From the NCBI GenBank assembly GCA_033030425.1, contig JAUFSD010000023.1:744001-808000 (forward strand): 64,000 bases of DNA, read 5' to 3'. The notes under the pieces are model-generated. The model was not told the origin of the DNA, searched no databases, and saw only the letters and a list, made by a program, of their open reading frames with translations. This document shows positions 12,356 to 25,272 of this stretch, in pieces (position 1 is the first letter of the stretch; the number at the start of each line of letters is the position of its first letter). The translations under genes were made by a program, and so were the position numbers. This stretch comes from Verpa conica (Eukaryota > Ascomycota > Pezizomycetes > Pezizales > Morchellaceae).

Positions 12356-12586
12356 TTACAGTAGAATGATAGAACCTACAGCAATCAGGGCGCCAAACAG
12401 TGCTGCTGTTGACGTAAGGGTATTAGCGCCGCTTTGTACTTGGATTGCGGGAGTCGCTGTGGGTGTGTTGTAGATTGTAGCATTGGGTAGGGTTGTGTTG
12501 TTCTGAGCTGATACACCTGAGGCAAACATCAGGGTTGCCAGAAGCACGAATACAGCTATGATAGTGAAGTTGTTTGAGGCGGTCAT
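12356..12586 (-). CDS. Short secreted, putative GPI-anchored protein, 76 aa
   Basis: This is a single-exon ORF. I chose the ATG at 12586-12584 (MTASNNFT...) because it directly precedes a good signal peptide, hydrophobic IIAVFVLLATLMFASG with a likely cleavage at VSA-Q. The mature part is only about 45 residues, Thr/Asn/Pro/Ala-rich with NNTT and NATI N-glycosylation sequons. It ends in a hydrophobic tail (STAALFGALIAVGSIILL) like a GPI-attachment signal. An upstream in-frame ATG at 12715 would place 43 polar residues before the signal sequence and is less likely. I do not recognise a family. Many fungi have such short cell-wall proteins of unknown role, so wall or membrane localisation is inference. 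Confidence 0.6.
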   Translation of the reverse strand: MTASNNFTIIAVFVLLATLMFASGVSAQNNTTLPNATIYNTPTATPAIQVQSGANTLTSTAALFGALIAVGSIILL

Positions 12587-15500
12587 TGCGGTTATTGTTT
12601 CTCGAGACTGAAGCGATAGACTTTTGATAGGCTTGTAGAGAATTGGGTGACCGTGTTTGTGTATGGTATTAGGGGTAGGGAGTAAGGGAGGTGTACTGAA
12701 GGGAGAGGAAGCCAATAAACTTAAAACTTAAAACGAGAAGAAGCGAAGGTGTCAACACGAAGCGACAGACAGATGTTGGACGTCCAAGAAGAAAAGAAGG
12801 AGAGGAAACTATGTATGATAAAAACGAGAGGGTGACCGGGGGGGTTGAGGGCGAGGAGGCGGGAATATATACATTCGATATGGTACACATGCATTGACTG
12901 GCTGCTCCATGTAGGGTCAGGTTGCGAAAGACGCAGTGCAGCAAAACGACACACATCGCCGTAGCTTCGGTCACACACCCGCGCTAAGAGCTAAGACGCC
13001 TCCGCTGGGAAAAATTTCAACCGCAACTGGCAGGGGCAACAGGGATGCCAAAGAAGCTGCAGCCTCTTTTCCCGTCCCGTCCAGCCTCGTCCAAGTCAAA
13101 CAGCCACCGTGCACGCCTATTTTGTCCCCGGCAGAGATCTTTATCAAAAGCGTCCCCCCCACCTGTGCCTGAGAGATGCTTAAGGGGAGACACCTCCTCC
13201 AATCCACGTCTGTTTCCCCTCTACACTACATGTATTTATCTTAGAGTACCTCATAAATACCTGAACATACACACAACTCCACTTTCTCCGGAGAGATGAA
13301 ATAAACATCAACACCAGCCGTGCATAGATTGTCCGTCTCCCCCGGTTCCGTAAACACATCCTGTTTATCTCCTTATTACACCCAAACGTCACACCGAGCT
13401 TAAACAAGAAAATCCAATTTTCCCAGTATCATGTATCCCCTCGACGGTATAGTCGATAAGCAAGTACTTTAACCGAGCTGCTACACGGCGAGCCGCAACG
13501 CGCTTGTGTTTCTTGTTACTCCTTCGGGGCTTGTAACACGGCTACCCTTTCCCCCTTACAGAAGGCTCCCGGTCATCATCTCTCGATTAGCACCGATTAA
13601 GAGATTTGTGGCTGGTATTGGAATGGTTTGCCGAACGAGGGCAGTGGAGTGTTAATCTTCTTTTCCCTTTGGAAAGTATGATGGGTGATGGTCCTTTTTT
13701 GTTGACTTCAAATAAATGAACTGTCCCCTGCTCATCTGTGACGCAATACGCGTCCTATCAATGACTCCGCTTTCAACACCAGAGAAAGAAAACTTGGATA
13801 TTCTCTCCAATTTGCCAGTACCATATCAGCTTGGTTACAAAACACCAGTTCTCTAGAATGTCCACGGACATATACTAGTATATAGATAATAAAAGCTAGG
13901 TAACATGAATAACTTGCCCGGTCCCAGTATCTATGCAATCGCCCACTCCCAAGTAAAGTAGGCTCCCCTAGTCTATATCTTAAAACAAAGGCCGGAAGTC
14001 TACCGAGTCTCACCTCGTGGAGGCCTACGGCCCCTGAACCTTATCGCATGATTTGCATATCAAAAGGTCCCTGGTTTGATATCCCGATAGGTGGGGAATT
14101 ATCTAAGACATGCCGTTAACATTGAATGGCTCGCTGCCAGCCTGTCCCAGCGGCGAAAAAAAAAAACAATCCAACTCTTCAGAACCAAAGTTTGTCTGAC
14201 ATACTCCATATTTAGAATGCTACTAACAGACCAGAGCTCGGAATGCAAGGTTAACTTTGATTATGCAGCACAGCCAGCGGATGACGCTATCGATCCTCGA
14301 GAGGCTGAGGTGCTGGCCGCTTTTTTATCGCGATAACACCACGCTTCATCGACTTTACCCCACCTCGATTGTACCCCACGCCCACATTTGGGTTGTGCGT
14401 CGTTTTGCTACCTTGCTTCTTCCTCATAGGACATTTATAAGAAAGAAAAAAACAAGGCCACGCGTTTTTTGAGTGTAAGAACGCCGTCCCCCCTGGAAAG
14501 ATCACCGAAGCGGCCGCGCGTCGGTAAATGGCTTGTAAGCATAAAAATAGCTCCGCTCTTTACAGAAGATCTATACCATAGGTTACTCTTGTGAGTGTAA
14601 GATCTACTTGTCTTGTCTATTTCTGCACAGTGCAACCCGATGAAGGGCATGACGAGACTTTTTACGATCTGTATGCATAGAATGTACTCGGGGCAGGCAA
14701 TAAGTACCCGAAAATGCAAGTTTTAAACCAAAGCTACATTTTAATGCATAGAGGCTGCCATATCCAATAAAAACACCCTTGCCCAAGACTTGCATTTTCG
14801 GGTACTTATTGCCTGCCCCGAGTACTTCACGCAAGGGAAAAAACCGAGGTTTCAGTATGTCTCGGTTTTCCACATTTACCTGTTAATTTTTTATTAGTAT
14901 ATTACTCTAGGATGCTCTGCCCATTTCTCCACGGGCGGAATACGCCTTGTACATATGTGTACAGCACACTGCCTAAGTGGTTTATCTATCCAGAGGCTTG
15001 CTCACTGAAGGATACCTTAGTTCCGTAAAACAGTCTTATAGCTGAGAATGTACCTACAGGAGGTATTCTTAAGACCTCAAATCTACAGCTCCTAGCAGAG
15101 AACGCATAGATTTTGCTGAGAGTAGTGTTTTTATTTTACCTGTTTAGATTAGGTTAGGTGCGCCATGCGGAGTGGATAAATCACAAGGATACTTAATTAT
15201 CAGCCTCATATCTAAGGGACTGCAAACAGGCGAGTGATTAACTATGATACAACCTGGGAGGACGCATTATATGTTCTTGGATACTTTAGGGGGAGACTGT
15301 CCACCTCTGTAGGTAGGTCTTAGCGCTAGTTGGAAAGAACCGATAGCTACATGAGTGAGTCGAGACCCGAACGCACCTATAGGAACACTCCATGTTTTTC
15401 TTGCTTCAAGTTGACTGAACGGCGAGATATGAGGCTTTTTCAAAGACAACTACAGACCACTTGAATGTACCGGTACGAACCCCCGAACCACTATTTTACT

Positions 15501-18500
15501 TGATCCTAGCACTCCAGCGCCCAGCTGGTTTACACGCAAGATCTCAGACTGGTAAATACAACATAAATGAGTAAATTATTGTCTAATCTCCAGAAACGGA
15601 TGGCCTTTTGACTTGGGTCTAGAATTGTGTTTGCGGAATAGATAAGTTGAGATGTAGAGACGCAATATCTAGTTACTCCATTTGTACCTTTATATGTAAG
15701 CTAAATCTAAGTGCCAAAAGACTTAGACCAGTAGAGGTTATGTAGCTGAGAGGATCGGGGGAAGATATCACCTTGCATCATGCGCTATTACCCGCTCTCT
15801 AGTCGGTTAAACAACCTCAGTAAGTATTTTAAGATTTATTTCCAGATGAAGGGGCCTATTGAAGGTTCGATTGAGATTGGCCCTTATCCTACATAAGTGA
15901 CCACGTGGATTCAGTCGTCAGCGTACTTCAACTTCTAGGATATCAATGCAATAATCGCCTCCCTTGTTAGTCAACCAAGCTACAGTACCATGTATTTGTG
16001 TTTATTTAGTACCTAACCTGATATATACAGTCACTAGGCAGATATGTTCATGATACGGTTTTAGGTGAGACAGCGCACTGTTCCTTAAAGCAATCTAAAA
16101 TCTACCCAACTTCAAAAATCTACTGAAAAAAAGTAGATAGGGTAACCCCACTGTTCTTCCCAGGTATTGCTAAAAAAATTTCTTGTGCTTTCTAGTTAAT
16201 CCTGCAGCATGGCGGAGAGGTAATCTTGATCCATAAAGACTTTAGGGCGAAGCACATATGTAGCTCTATATGGTTCAATTTGCAGTATACATCTAAACCT
16301 TAGCAATGGTCACAATTTCTACCTGTATAAAGGGCTAAAGCACTATTCAGTATACTTTAAAAATTCACTAAAAAACTAATATGTATTTGAAAAATTGTCA
16401 ATGATACATATAGGCACTCAGGGTAGTAAAAATTAATTAGAAATTTAAAAGAGATTCTTACCCCTACTCTCTCTTTTATAGTAAATTTCTAAACATGTGA
16501 AGAGGCTTTTATTCTTTTGCCAAGACAGATTTTGCCATCTGGAACCGCATCACAAACATATCTGCCTAGTAACTGTATATAGAACCTAGAAATATATGTA
16601 GACTTAATTAAGAGGTGTCATTTGTAATAGTGCCCTAGCAATCTTTTTAGACGCAGATTGTAAGTAGACTTCAGTAAAGTGGAATGGAAACAATCGCATA
16701 GTGGTCCCTTGGATTGTTTGAATAAGTCCTCTGTTATCTAATGTAGTAATAGACCTTTAGATTGGTTTATGTCACTCAGCTTATACCAGGCAATTACATT
16801 AAGTGAATTTACTCTTAATATAATGTGTGTGTATGAATTACTGTGCTTAGAAGCGAGACTATAAAAATTTAATTGACAAGCTTAAAAAAAAGACCAGGTA
16901 GGAAACGAGTTGTAGCCTTAGTGATATTATCTTGATATTTACCTGATATTTTACCTGATAGTACTGATGTCGCCGCTCCGCAGGCTCTACAACTTAGAAA
17001 TAGCGACAATTACGTTAAAAATGACTCTTATATGTAGCCTTAACCTATCCCCATATTTAGACTCGTATCTAGCCCCATGTTTTATTTGCTGCGCAGCAGC
17101 ATAGAGTCTGGTGTGTTTACCCTCCGAGCTTGTCCAATTCTTTTTTTCAGCATATTCCAGGCATAATATAGCCCGGGGCCCTCGGTACCTAATCCTTCTC
17201 AATACCATATCTGCTATATAGTACTATAGGGCCTAGTATGCTTACCCCCTCCCCCCCCGAGCTTTGGCCGATTCTTTTTCGGAAATATTCTTTTTCTCCA
17301 ACCCTTGTGGTAAGTGGTTTCAGAGCTCAAAAAGTGCCTCCAAGGTAGCCCCTAGGCCGGGACCTCCCAACGCTGCGGAGACTTTCAGGGTTAGCTCCGA
17401 GGCGTCTCGGGACTTTACTACTCCAGATCCTACGGTGCTGCACAGCAAAGCAAATCTGGGGCTGGGCACTATATACATATTTACATTAACGGATTTTTTA
17501 TTTGTGATTAATGCTATAGATTAGCTTGCCTTGAATTTAGTATTGTAATGTCACCATATATCACTCGTAGAAATGTGCTGAATCATGTTATGAATGAATT
17601 AATTATAAATACATGGAGGCTGAATCATGTTGTGGTGATGGCGGTTATTCATATTGTGAACTAGAGGAAGAACGAGAGCTTACTTAATTCTTAGGAAATG
17701 TACTAAGCCCATCCTGTAACATACTACCAGCGCACCTAGCTGTTGAGGATATATTTCTCGAGTTTACATTAATTTTATAGCTAGTGTGTACTAATATTTC
17801 TGTGTATATTCTATACTAGATAGTGGAACTCTGAAGGGGATTCACTGAAGCAACTCCTGGGACTATTTAGCATGTCTCCTCAAGCAGAAACTATATAGAT
17901 ATATGCATTAGATCCTGGAGCAGGTGTAGCAGGGATTTCCTATGAGGCCACGATCTTAAAATTAAAACTGACGGATTTAGTAAAACAATGCTCTTTAAAT
18001 GACTTCGAATTATATTGTATGGTAGGATGGTAAGTTATTATCGTATGAATTGTGATCAATAGTGTAGCATGTAATTCACACGACTCATACGATCTCAGAC
18101 CGAAGTCAAGGTCACAGTTCTAGTATAACATCCCTTAGGTTCATTACAGGGTACTACCTATAATATTCTACCGGTGTAGTGATTCTTTATCAGGAAAGTC
18201 CATCAGAATCCACAAGCAGATAGTATACAGAATCAAGAATAACCCATGAAAAGGAGCAGTAGTAGTGCCTTAACATTCTGATGTAAAGAAATGCCTTATT
18301 AAACTAGCGCATAAATGTAAAAAGTTAATAGTAGATTGTAATCTAGAGTAGGAAAATATCTTAGAAGGAGTAGAGGATCTAATATTGGTCGTAACAGGAT
18401 ATTAATTCTCGACGTGAGAAGTAAAGTGTGCATACCATCTTCATGACCGTTGGAAATTGACTATATGCTCCAACCACCATAATAATACTATATTGTTTTA

Positions 18501-18765
18501 TTGGCTAAAGTCAACTCTCGGATTCCTCCAGCTTCGTTGCCCTCTCTGGCGACCAACAGAAGAATATATATATCATATATGATTGCTGAAAATCAAAACT
18601 TGGGTAGGGAATATTGGCTAGTGAAAGTTTAAGTGGTATAATAATTAGTAGTCTTTTTGAAAAGTTGCCTGGATAGGTCTCGAAGACTATAGAGCCATAA
18701 GTATATATATTATCATCATATATGCCGTAGATAAAGGTACAACAAACCTCGACTATGCACAACAG
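12587..18765. other. Long AT-rich gene-free region
   Basis: About 6.2 kb have no supported gene on either strand; the largest ORFs are under 100 codons and match nothing I know. The base composition and frequent TA/CTA-rich tracts look like decayed transposon sequence. One sharp feature is the perfect hairpin at 14684-14825. Short related segments containing CCCTCC, CGAGCTT and ATTCTTTTT recur at about 17120 and 17250. Confidence 0.5.
14684..14825. repeat. 38-bp perfect inverted repeat around a 66-bp loop
   Basis: Positions 14684-14721 and 14788-14825 are exact reverse complements (GTACTCGGGGCAGGC...GCAAGT), separated by 66 bp of AT-rich sequence. The GC-rich arms stand out from the surroundings. 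This looks like a short foldback/MITE-type element or a transcribed hairpin. No clear target-site duplication flanks it. Confidence 0.8.
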
Positions 18766-19459
18766 TTAGCAAATCAGATATTTCTCAACAATACACAAAT
18801 GAGGGCCCATACTAAATTTCTTCAACTGCTCATCTAAACTCGCTAGATCTTCCTTGCGCTTCTTATTCTCAGCAATTAGAGATTGCTTTTTTGCGAGTAA
18901 TTCTTTTCTTTGCCTCTCTAAATCTTCACGGACAGCCTTTTCGTTATTTAGCCGGGCTATCATTAGATTGTGCGGGTCGTCTTGCTCGTGTTCAGGGTGC
19001 ATAGCTAGGAATTCCTCCTCGGAGATCAATGGTAACGAGGTGTATTTATGCCTTGAATTTTATCAGTTTGAAGTTCTTCAAATATTAGAGTAAATATCGA
19101 GGAACCCACGGAAAATCTCTACAAGCATTGATTTCACCGCGTAGGTGTCTCTGCTCATAATAAAGATTCTGCAACTGCAGGTGAAGTCTATCCACCTCTC
19201 TTCGAACCTCACTCGTTGTTTCTTTCGCTTCACGCGCAGACATAATTGCCGTACGATGTAGACTCTTTAGTTGCGTCATCAATGCATTGAGAAGTTTATG
19301 TGTACGTGACCGGTTGATCCGTTCATCTTCGGAAAGTTCAACGGCCACACCACTTTCCATGGCCATCAAGATCTCATGGCAGCGAAGACGAGTATGCTCT
19401 ACTACTGCTAAACACTCCCTAAGAGAGGAATCAGTGACAATAGACTCCTGGATCGCCAT
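18766..19459 (-). CDS. THO complex subunit 5 (THOC5/Fms-interacting) homologue
   Basis: THOC5 is a subunit of the THO/TREX complex, which couples transcription to mRNA export in the nucleus. Exon 1 (19110-19459) encodes MAIQESIVTDSSLREC... and the coiled-coil signature LHLQLQNLYYEQRHLRGEI. A 58-bp intron (19052-19109, GTGGGT...TTCAAG) leads to exon 2 with HKYTSLPLISEEEFLAM, HPEHEQDDPHNLMIARL and a coiled coil ending LASLDEQLKKF. This order is that of the FMIP domain, in the short fungal form. The C-terminus is uncertain: the straight reading ends at 18766, but a GTATGG donor at about 18812 with a CTAAC branch and CATAG acceptor at about 18755 would give ...KKFIE, which suits the family better, and a further exon may extend to about 18511. 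Confidence 0.85.
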
Positions 19460-19656
19460 AAAAGATGTAGCTGTGAATAGATGAATAATTGTTGCGCTTT
19501 TGATGTGATGTGAGGTGAGGAGGGTAGAGAGGTGTGGGTTGTTCTTGTTCGATTTGCTGCTGCAACGCGCTAAGGCAGGCTGATCACGGGGTCTTGGCTT
19601 TAACTAATGACATTCTCTCAACCTCAAATTCCGTGTCAGATACGCGATCTATCATC
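19460..19656. promoter_or_regulatory. Divergent promoter, THOC5 and methyltransferase
   Basis: Only 197 bp separate the two start codons, so the transcripts share a promoter region. The stretch 19498-19530 is rich in TGATGTGATGTGAGGTGAGG-like direct repeats, which could be factor-binding sites. That role is inference. Confidence 0.4.
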
Positions 19657-20853
19657 ATGCACTATATTCGATTGCTGAAGACCCCTCGGGTTTTCACTGG
19701 ATCTAAGAATTGCCCAGGGTTAGTCTCAGCTTTGATCACAATCACCTCAGATCTCGGCGATGATTTTTTCTTTCGGGACGCAACTTTAACCGCTGAATTG
19801 CTTCAAGAGAGCAGAGGTTTGACAACTGTGCTAGCATCTAGGAAACTCCAATGGAAAACAGGAATGAGAGCTCTAAAAATCGAACTGAATGTCGTCTTAG
19901 CGGGGGGCGGTTCTAACAGTCCAGCGTTACTTGTCATTTCGGGTGTGACAGCTGGGGTACCGGTAGCTGATGATATATCCTATCCAAGAGATGGAAACCT
20001 CGAGATTATCACAGCCTACAGCTCTCCTTTCCAACTGGTAAACGGCCAAGAAGCAGAGAAGTTTGTTCAAAGGAGATTTATGATTGGTCGTGGCAAAACC
20101 CTAAGAATCTGGGAGGAAACCGGGGAGAGTATTGCTCGACACATATGGTAAATCTACTTAGCCTAGACACAGAGTACGTAGCTCACTGGCTACGGTGCTT
20201 TTATACAGGGATGGGGGCCTCGCATTAACAGCGTACCTTGCACAGAACGCTGGTAACAGCGTCTCCGGTGCAAACAAGCTGATCGCTTTACACGAGCAGT
20301 TGAAATTGGATAGGGTACTTAATGTTTTGGAACTTGGGAGTGGGTAAGAGCATTGGCCCATTCTTGAAGGTAATTCGAGATGCTTACAATATATTATTCA
20401 AGATGCGGTATCGTAGGTCTAGGACTAGCATCTCTACATGAGGGATGTAATGTAACTTTGACCGATTTACCCCTAACAGAGGAAGTCCTCATGAAAAACC
20501 TAAAAGATGCAAGTGTTCGGGGAGAAATAGTGTTCAAGGCTCTTAACTGGGATGAGACTATTCCTGAAAGTCTTATTTCTCAGCATTGGGATATTATTCT
20601 AGTGGCTGATTGCACATATAATGTGGCGAGTGCACATTCTTTGGTGCACGTTCTTACAAGGTTAGTTGAGAGCTCATTGGATACGGTCATTGTACTTGCA
20701 CACAAGAAAAGACATGACAGTGAGAGTCTTTTTTTCGACCTCATGAGTAGTTTTTTTGAAGTAGTAGATCAAATCGCCTTTAACGGTGGAGGCCTGAAAA
20801 CTGGGGTTTTGGTAGATATCTATACTTTCCGGCTAGCGGCAAAAATAAGTTGA
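19657..20853 (+). CDS. METTL21-type (Methyltransf_16) protein lysine methyltransferase
   Basis: This seven-beta-strand S-adenosylmethionine methyltransferase belongs to the family that methylates lysines on translation factors and chaperones. Exons 19657-20147, 20209-20343 and 20403-20853 join to 359 codons, 358 residues. The start MHYIRLLKTPRV is the common N-terminus of the fungal members, and the in-frame sequence upstream has no ATG. The N-terminal half has a beta-rich segment (LVSALITITSDLGDDFF). The catalytic part has ARHIWDGGLALTAYLAQ, SAM motif I ELGSGCGIVGLGLA at about residues 205-218, TLTDLP, and the post-II motif VADCTY at about 276-281, typical of this lysine methyltransferase group. 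Both introns are GT-AG and about 60 bp. The exact substrate cannot be told from sequence. Confidence 0.9.
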
Positions 20854-23290
20854 CAGCTTTAGAAATGCTAAAGATATATGTAATAAATTCTTAGTAAACA
20901 TTTCTATGCTACCCTATACTAGAACATACTGGCTTAGCGTAATCCTAGTTAGGATGGTGAGGATTTCCCCATCTCGGGACGTTGAAGTGCGGCACATGCA
21001 GAGCCCAATTAAAGTCAAACACTGGGATGCTGAGATTGGTGTCCGGTCTAAAGAACTTCTAACACCTCCCACCAGAAAAGTCCCGCATCTAGAAGCGCAC
21101 GTCCTATATAGACCGTCTACAAGGCTGTTGGGGATATCAGGGTACTACTCCGCAGTATGTTTATAACACTTTAGCTAAGCGGCTATTAGTAAGTGCCTGA
21201 CCTGACGTTCCCAAGAATACCTACGCTCGATCTACCACGAGGGTAGTTGAGAACTGGATTGCGTACTACATAGCTAGCGTGATATGAAGTCTAGCTTTTA
21301 CCGAAAGCCTGGCTGTCACACAAGCGGCTGTCTGAAGGAGTTATTTGGGACAGAAAGCCGGGCGATGACCCCCGTTCTTCACTCTAGATTCGGAAGAGTG
21401 TTGCCACGCGGGCCGAACGACGTTGGGGACGCATGTAACCCTAACAAAAAGCCAGGGGAAGGGGTGGAAAAGAAGGGGGTGTATTGAGTTGAAAACCGTA
21501 ACAAAGGGTGAAAACTGCCACAATCTGCACAGTCGATCGTAAACCTTCTGGAAGGCGATTCGCGGGTTCCGCGACCAAATCCAGCCATGGCTGAGACTTT
21601 GTATATCATCTAACTGGCTGCGAAATGAGAACCTTGTTGGGGCGTCCCGGTCAGCAATTGCCAAATCCCCGTAACATAAACTTCAGACACTGATAGAAAT
21701 TTTGCCATCATCAATGCGGAAAAAAAGAAGCAAGAATAATAAGAAGGCGCGACTGACATTGCGTACCATTCTATACTGTCCCGCAACGGGGGAAAGTGCG
21801 GGAGATCCAGGGTTTCACTTTTGTGGATGGGTAAAGTAGATCTTCCCAATCCTTGGGTATGGGTTGCCAAGCGACAAAATGAATACCCTGGCCCGATTAT
21901 GCAGTGCTGCAGAGTGAAAAGGTTTCCAACACATTGTTTTTAGACTCATCAGGCTTGAACGTTTGTTGTTCTAGTTACGTTTTCATATTGGTCTTTTCTA
22001 GAAGACAAGCCAGTCATTTTCGTTCATTTTTTGCGCCGGGTAAAACGGTAACCGTTCATTCGTGGAAAAAACAGAACCGAGCACAAACAGGTACAGGGCA
22101 GTTACTCGCTCAGGTTGAACTAGCTGCAGGGAGTGAAGATGCAGGCACAAGGTAGATATTTGGCAGAGAAGTATCGTAGCCAATCGATCCTTTCTAGACC
22201 AATACCTCGCCGTCTTTCGTATGCTTCTGGTCCACTTGCTCATGAGCATTAATTCTTGTCTCGAACTAGGCGGGTTTGTAAATCAATTAATGAGGGGGCA
22301 AGAAGCAAGGCACGAAACAAATGGCGGTAGCGCAGGTACGAGCGGAGGGGTACATAGCAAAGCACTGAAGAATGACCTAGCGGGGGTTCAGGGGATAAAC
22401 TGACCGGAGAGGGAATTACATGTATCTCTCAGCTGGGTTAGCATTGAAGGATGTTCCTGTCACGCTCATTTTATTTCGCCCTCTTCGAAGTTCGAGTCTT
22501 CGCTCACATTTTTTAGGCTATCGGCAGAACCAGTAGCACTGGCTCCTTACAATAGGCGTCCTTACATGGACCATTATTTGAACGGATTAATTGCATGGAG
22601 GCTTGAGACTGTGGAAAAGGGGGGGTGGGGTTTGGGAGAAACGAAGGGAGAAAAATGATGGCAATGGCAAAGGAAAAAGAAAATAAGAAGAGAAACAAGG
22701 ACACCGAGATTAACAGGGCCACCGTCACTCGCACGCACACTTTAACGCTTGCAAGCGCTGTTTTCCCCCACCAAAATTTTTTCTTTCTGCCTTCTGCCAT
22801 TCTGTCCTCTTCCCCCTTCTCATCCATCTCTCATCATCCCTCTAGATCTATAGTTCACCGTCCTTTCCCATTTATACCTGCCTTCAGTTCCTGCTGTATT
22901 TTTATCCAATTCTCACCTTACGTCAAGCTGAAAGTATCAATCCAAGGCCAAATAATAGAGGGCTTCCTTTAAAAGGTGGCCATCCCGTCGATTGGAAGCG
23001 TATTATTAGTCTTACCATTGTTTGCTGTTAGGTAGTCTTCCTGCCGCTATTTCTGCTGTTTCCCCGCTCCTTACACCCCTCTTCAGCCGGATCGCCCAGG
23101 AACAGGCACAAGTCTAACGATTACCTAGGAGGGGGGGATAGACAATACTTTGGGCACCCAGACGCATATTCCGCTCGCAAGTAACTACGTCCTCTGTTTC
23201 TTAGCCTTACTCGGTATTCCTCGCAAATTACGGCATCCTGCAGTCTTTGTGGTATCAACGATTACCCGCCATACCACGCGTGAACGAGAG
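20854..23290. other. Gene-free interval
   Basis: No gene is supported here. Minus-strand ORFs 21341-21664 and 21610-21870 and plus-strand ORF 22625-22972 are low-complexity or featureless. The right part belongs to the ornithine decarboxylase upstream region. Confidence 0.45.
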
Positions 23291-23762
23291 CTATAAAACA
23301 AAATAATTTGCGTATATGCACCACTGAGTTCCACGGCTCTTCTTTAAGAGGCCTTCACCCACATTTTCGAAGTCCTGCCTTTGATAAACAAAGGCATTAT
23401 TGTCATCATCACGGCTCGTCGATTTATCCTCCGAGTATCTCTCAAGATTGTTTATCCTCGTCACTCTCGAGACATCCTCAACAACATTCCGCCACCGCAT
23501 AATTGTCTTCCAGTCTACATTGCGAGGGGTTGCTAGTTTGAAGATTTCGGAGCTTCTTCCACCACAATTTTCGCCCCTGCTGCATAGTTCTCGCCATCGT
23601 TTCCTTCCTCTTAACGAGGAGGGGTCGAGGCGGTCGCCCTTAGTTAACTTCAAGTGTGTTCGATTTCGTCCACCTTAACAGGAAGTTCACACATTTTTCT
23701 TATTTCAATATTTTCCATCCAGCAGCCCTCTAGAAAACAGATCCACTCCAATTCTATCCTCA
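23291..23762 (+). promoter_or_regulatory. Ornithine decarboxylase promoter and leader with short uORF
   Basis: A TATA-like CTATAAAAC lies at 23291. Just after it, ATG CAC CAC TGA (23316-23327) would be a three-codon upstream ORF. I find no other ATG from there to the main start at 23763, about 435 nt. Leaders that are long or carry uORFs are known for fungal and animal polyamine genes. Where transcription really starts is unknown. Confidence 0.4.
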
Positions 23763-25272
23763 ATGGGTCCATCTGAAACGTCTACCTGGTCGCCAGTTGA
23801 TATATCTGCCTTTCCCGAAAACCCTTCGTTTCAGCCTAGGTGCCCTCCAGCCATGGCTCCTTCTGCCCTTTCTTCGTCAGCCATGGCTCCTTCTGCATCA
23901 CCTATGTCTAGGCGCCGTTTTAGTTCAGTCAATAATACAAAGCCCATGGCACAGACCCTGATCTCTCAGGCTTTACAGGCACGCATCAACAGCATTGATC
24001 CCGATGAATGTGAGGCTGGGGCTGAAGATGCCTTTTTTGTAGCTGATTTGGGTGAGGTCTATCGTCAGCACATGCGGTGGAAAATTAATCTACCTCGAGT
24101 CGAGCCTTTCTATGGTAAAAATCATTTCCAACAATACTTAACTTATTTTGATCGCTGACCTTCGTTAGCTGTTAAATGTAATGGTGATGAGAAGGTCTTA
24201 AAACTCCTTGCAGCTTTAGGGACCGGCTTCGACTGCGCATCTAAGGCGGAGATTCAACAAGTTCTAAATATTGGGGTGAATCCATCGCGTATCATTTTTG
24301 CCAACCCTTGCAAGACTGCTTCATATATTCGCTACGCCGCAGAGCATGATGTCCGTAAGATGACTTTTGATAATGCCGAAGAGCTTTACAAGATTAAAAA
24401 GTTTTTTCCTCACGCTCGCCTCTTCCTCCGTATTCTCACCGACGATTCAAAAAGTTTATGTCGACTAAGTCTCAAGTTTGGTGCACCATTGGACAGTACT
24501 CGTCATCTTTTGGAACTGGCCAAGGAACTACGATTGAATGTTGTTGGTGTTAGTTTTCACGTAGGGTCCGGTTCTTATGACCCTACAGCATTTGTAACTG
24601 CTGTTCGGGATGCGCGACGAGTTTTTGACGAGGCTGCTGATGTTGGATTTGATTTGCGGACTCTCGATGTTGGAGGTGGCTATGGAAACGATAACTTTGA
24701 ACAGATCGCTGGTGTTCTCGGGCCAGCCATCGATGACTATTTCCCTTCAAGTGTTAGAGTTATTGCGGAGCCAGGTCGTTATTACGTATCGTCCGCTTTC
24801 ACTATCGCTACACATGTTATCGCCCGCCGCACTGTTCCAGCAGATAACGTAACACTTGATGCATCATACATGCTTTACCTGAACGACGGTGTGTACGGGA
24901 ATTTCTCTGGGATTATGTTCGATCACCAGAAACCGATTCCCAAAGTTTTGAAGCGTAGCGGCGAATACTTTTTCGAGTCTTTGCCTTCCGATTCACAATT
25001 GACCAAGTACTCGGTGTGGGGCCCTACTTGTGACGGAATTGATTGCATTTCAACGTCTTGTTATCTGCCTGAAGTTTTGGACGTTGGCGATTGGCTGTAT
25101 TTCAGTGACATGGGAGGTTAGTAAAGATCCTGATTTGTAGTGTTCTACAGTAGCTAACTTAATAATTATAGCATATTCTAAATGCTCAGCTACAAAATTC
25201 AATGGCTTTAGTGATGATCATCAAGTTGTGTATGTTATTAGTGATCCTGGAGCACTAGCTCTTCTGGAGTAA
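23763..25272 (+). CDS. Ornithine decarboxylase
   Basis: This PLP enzyme converts ornithine to putrescine, the first step of polyamine synthesis, in the cytosol. Exons 23763-24114, 24169-25116 and 25172-25272 join to 467 codons, 466 residues. The PLP-binding lysine is in FYAVKCN (Lys about 120), created across the first splice junction. Other fold III decarboxylase motifs follow: FDCASKAEI, IIFANPCK, GVSFHVGSGS, TLDVGGGYG, AEPGRYYV, and WGPTCDGID with the dimer-interface active-site Cys at about 405. It ends MGAYSKCSATKFNGF. The N-terminal 60 residues are Ser/Pro-rich and contain a short imperfect repeat (APSALSSSAMAPSASPM). Both introns are GT-AG and about 55 bp. It is the orthologue of Neurospora spe-1 and yeast SPE1. 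Confidence 0.97.

Noticed and set aside
12587..12715. Longer N-terminus for the small GPI-like protein
   Set aside because: It would put 43 polar residues before the signal peptide; the ATG at 12586 fits secretion better.
14000..14095. tRNA-like sequence with GGTTTGATATCC and a TTTGCATA loop
   Set aside because: T-stem and D-arm pairing fail and the A box is poor, so it is at most a pseudo-tRNA.
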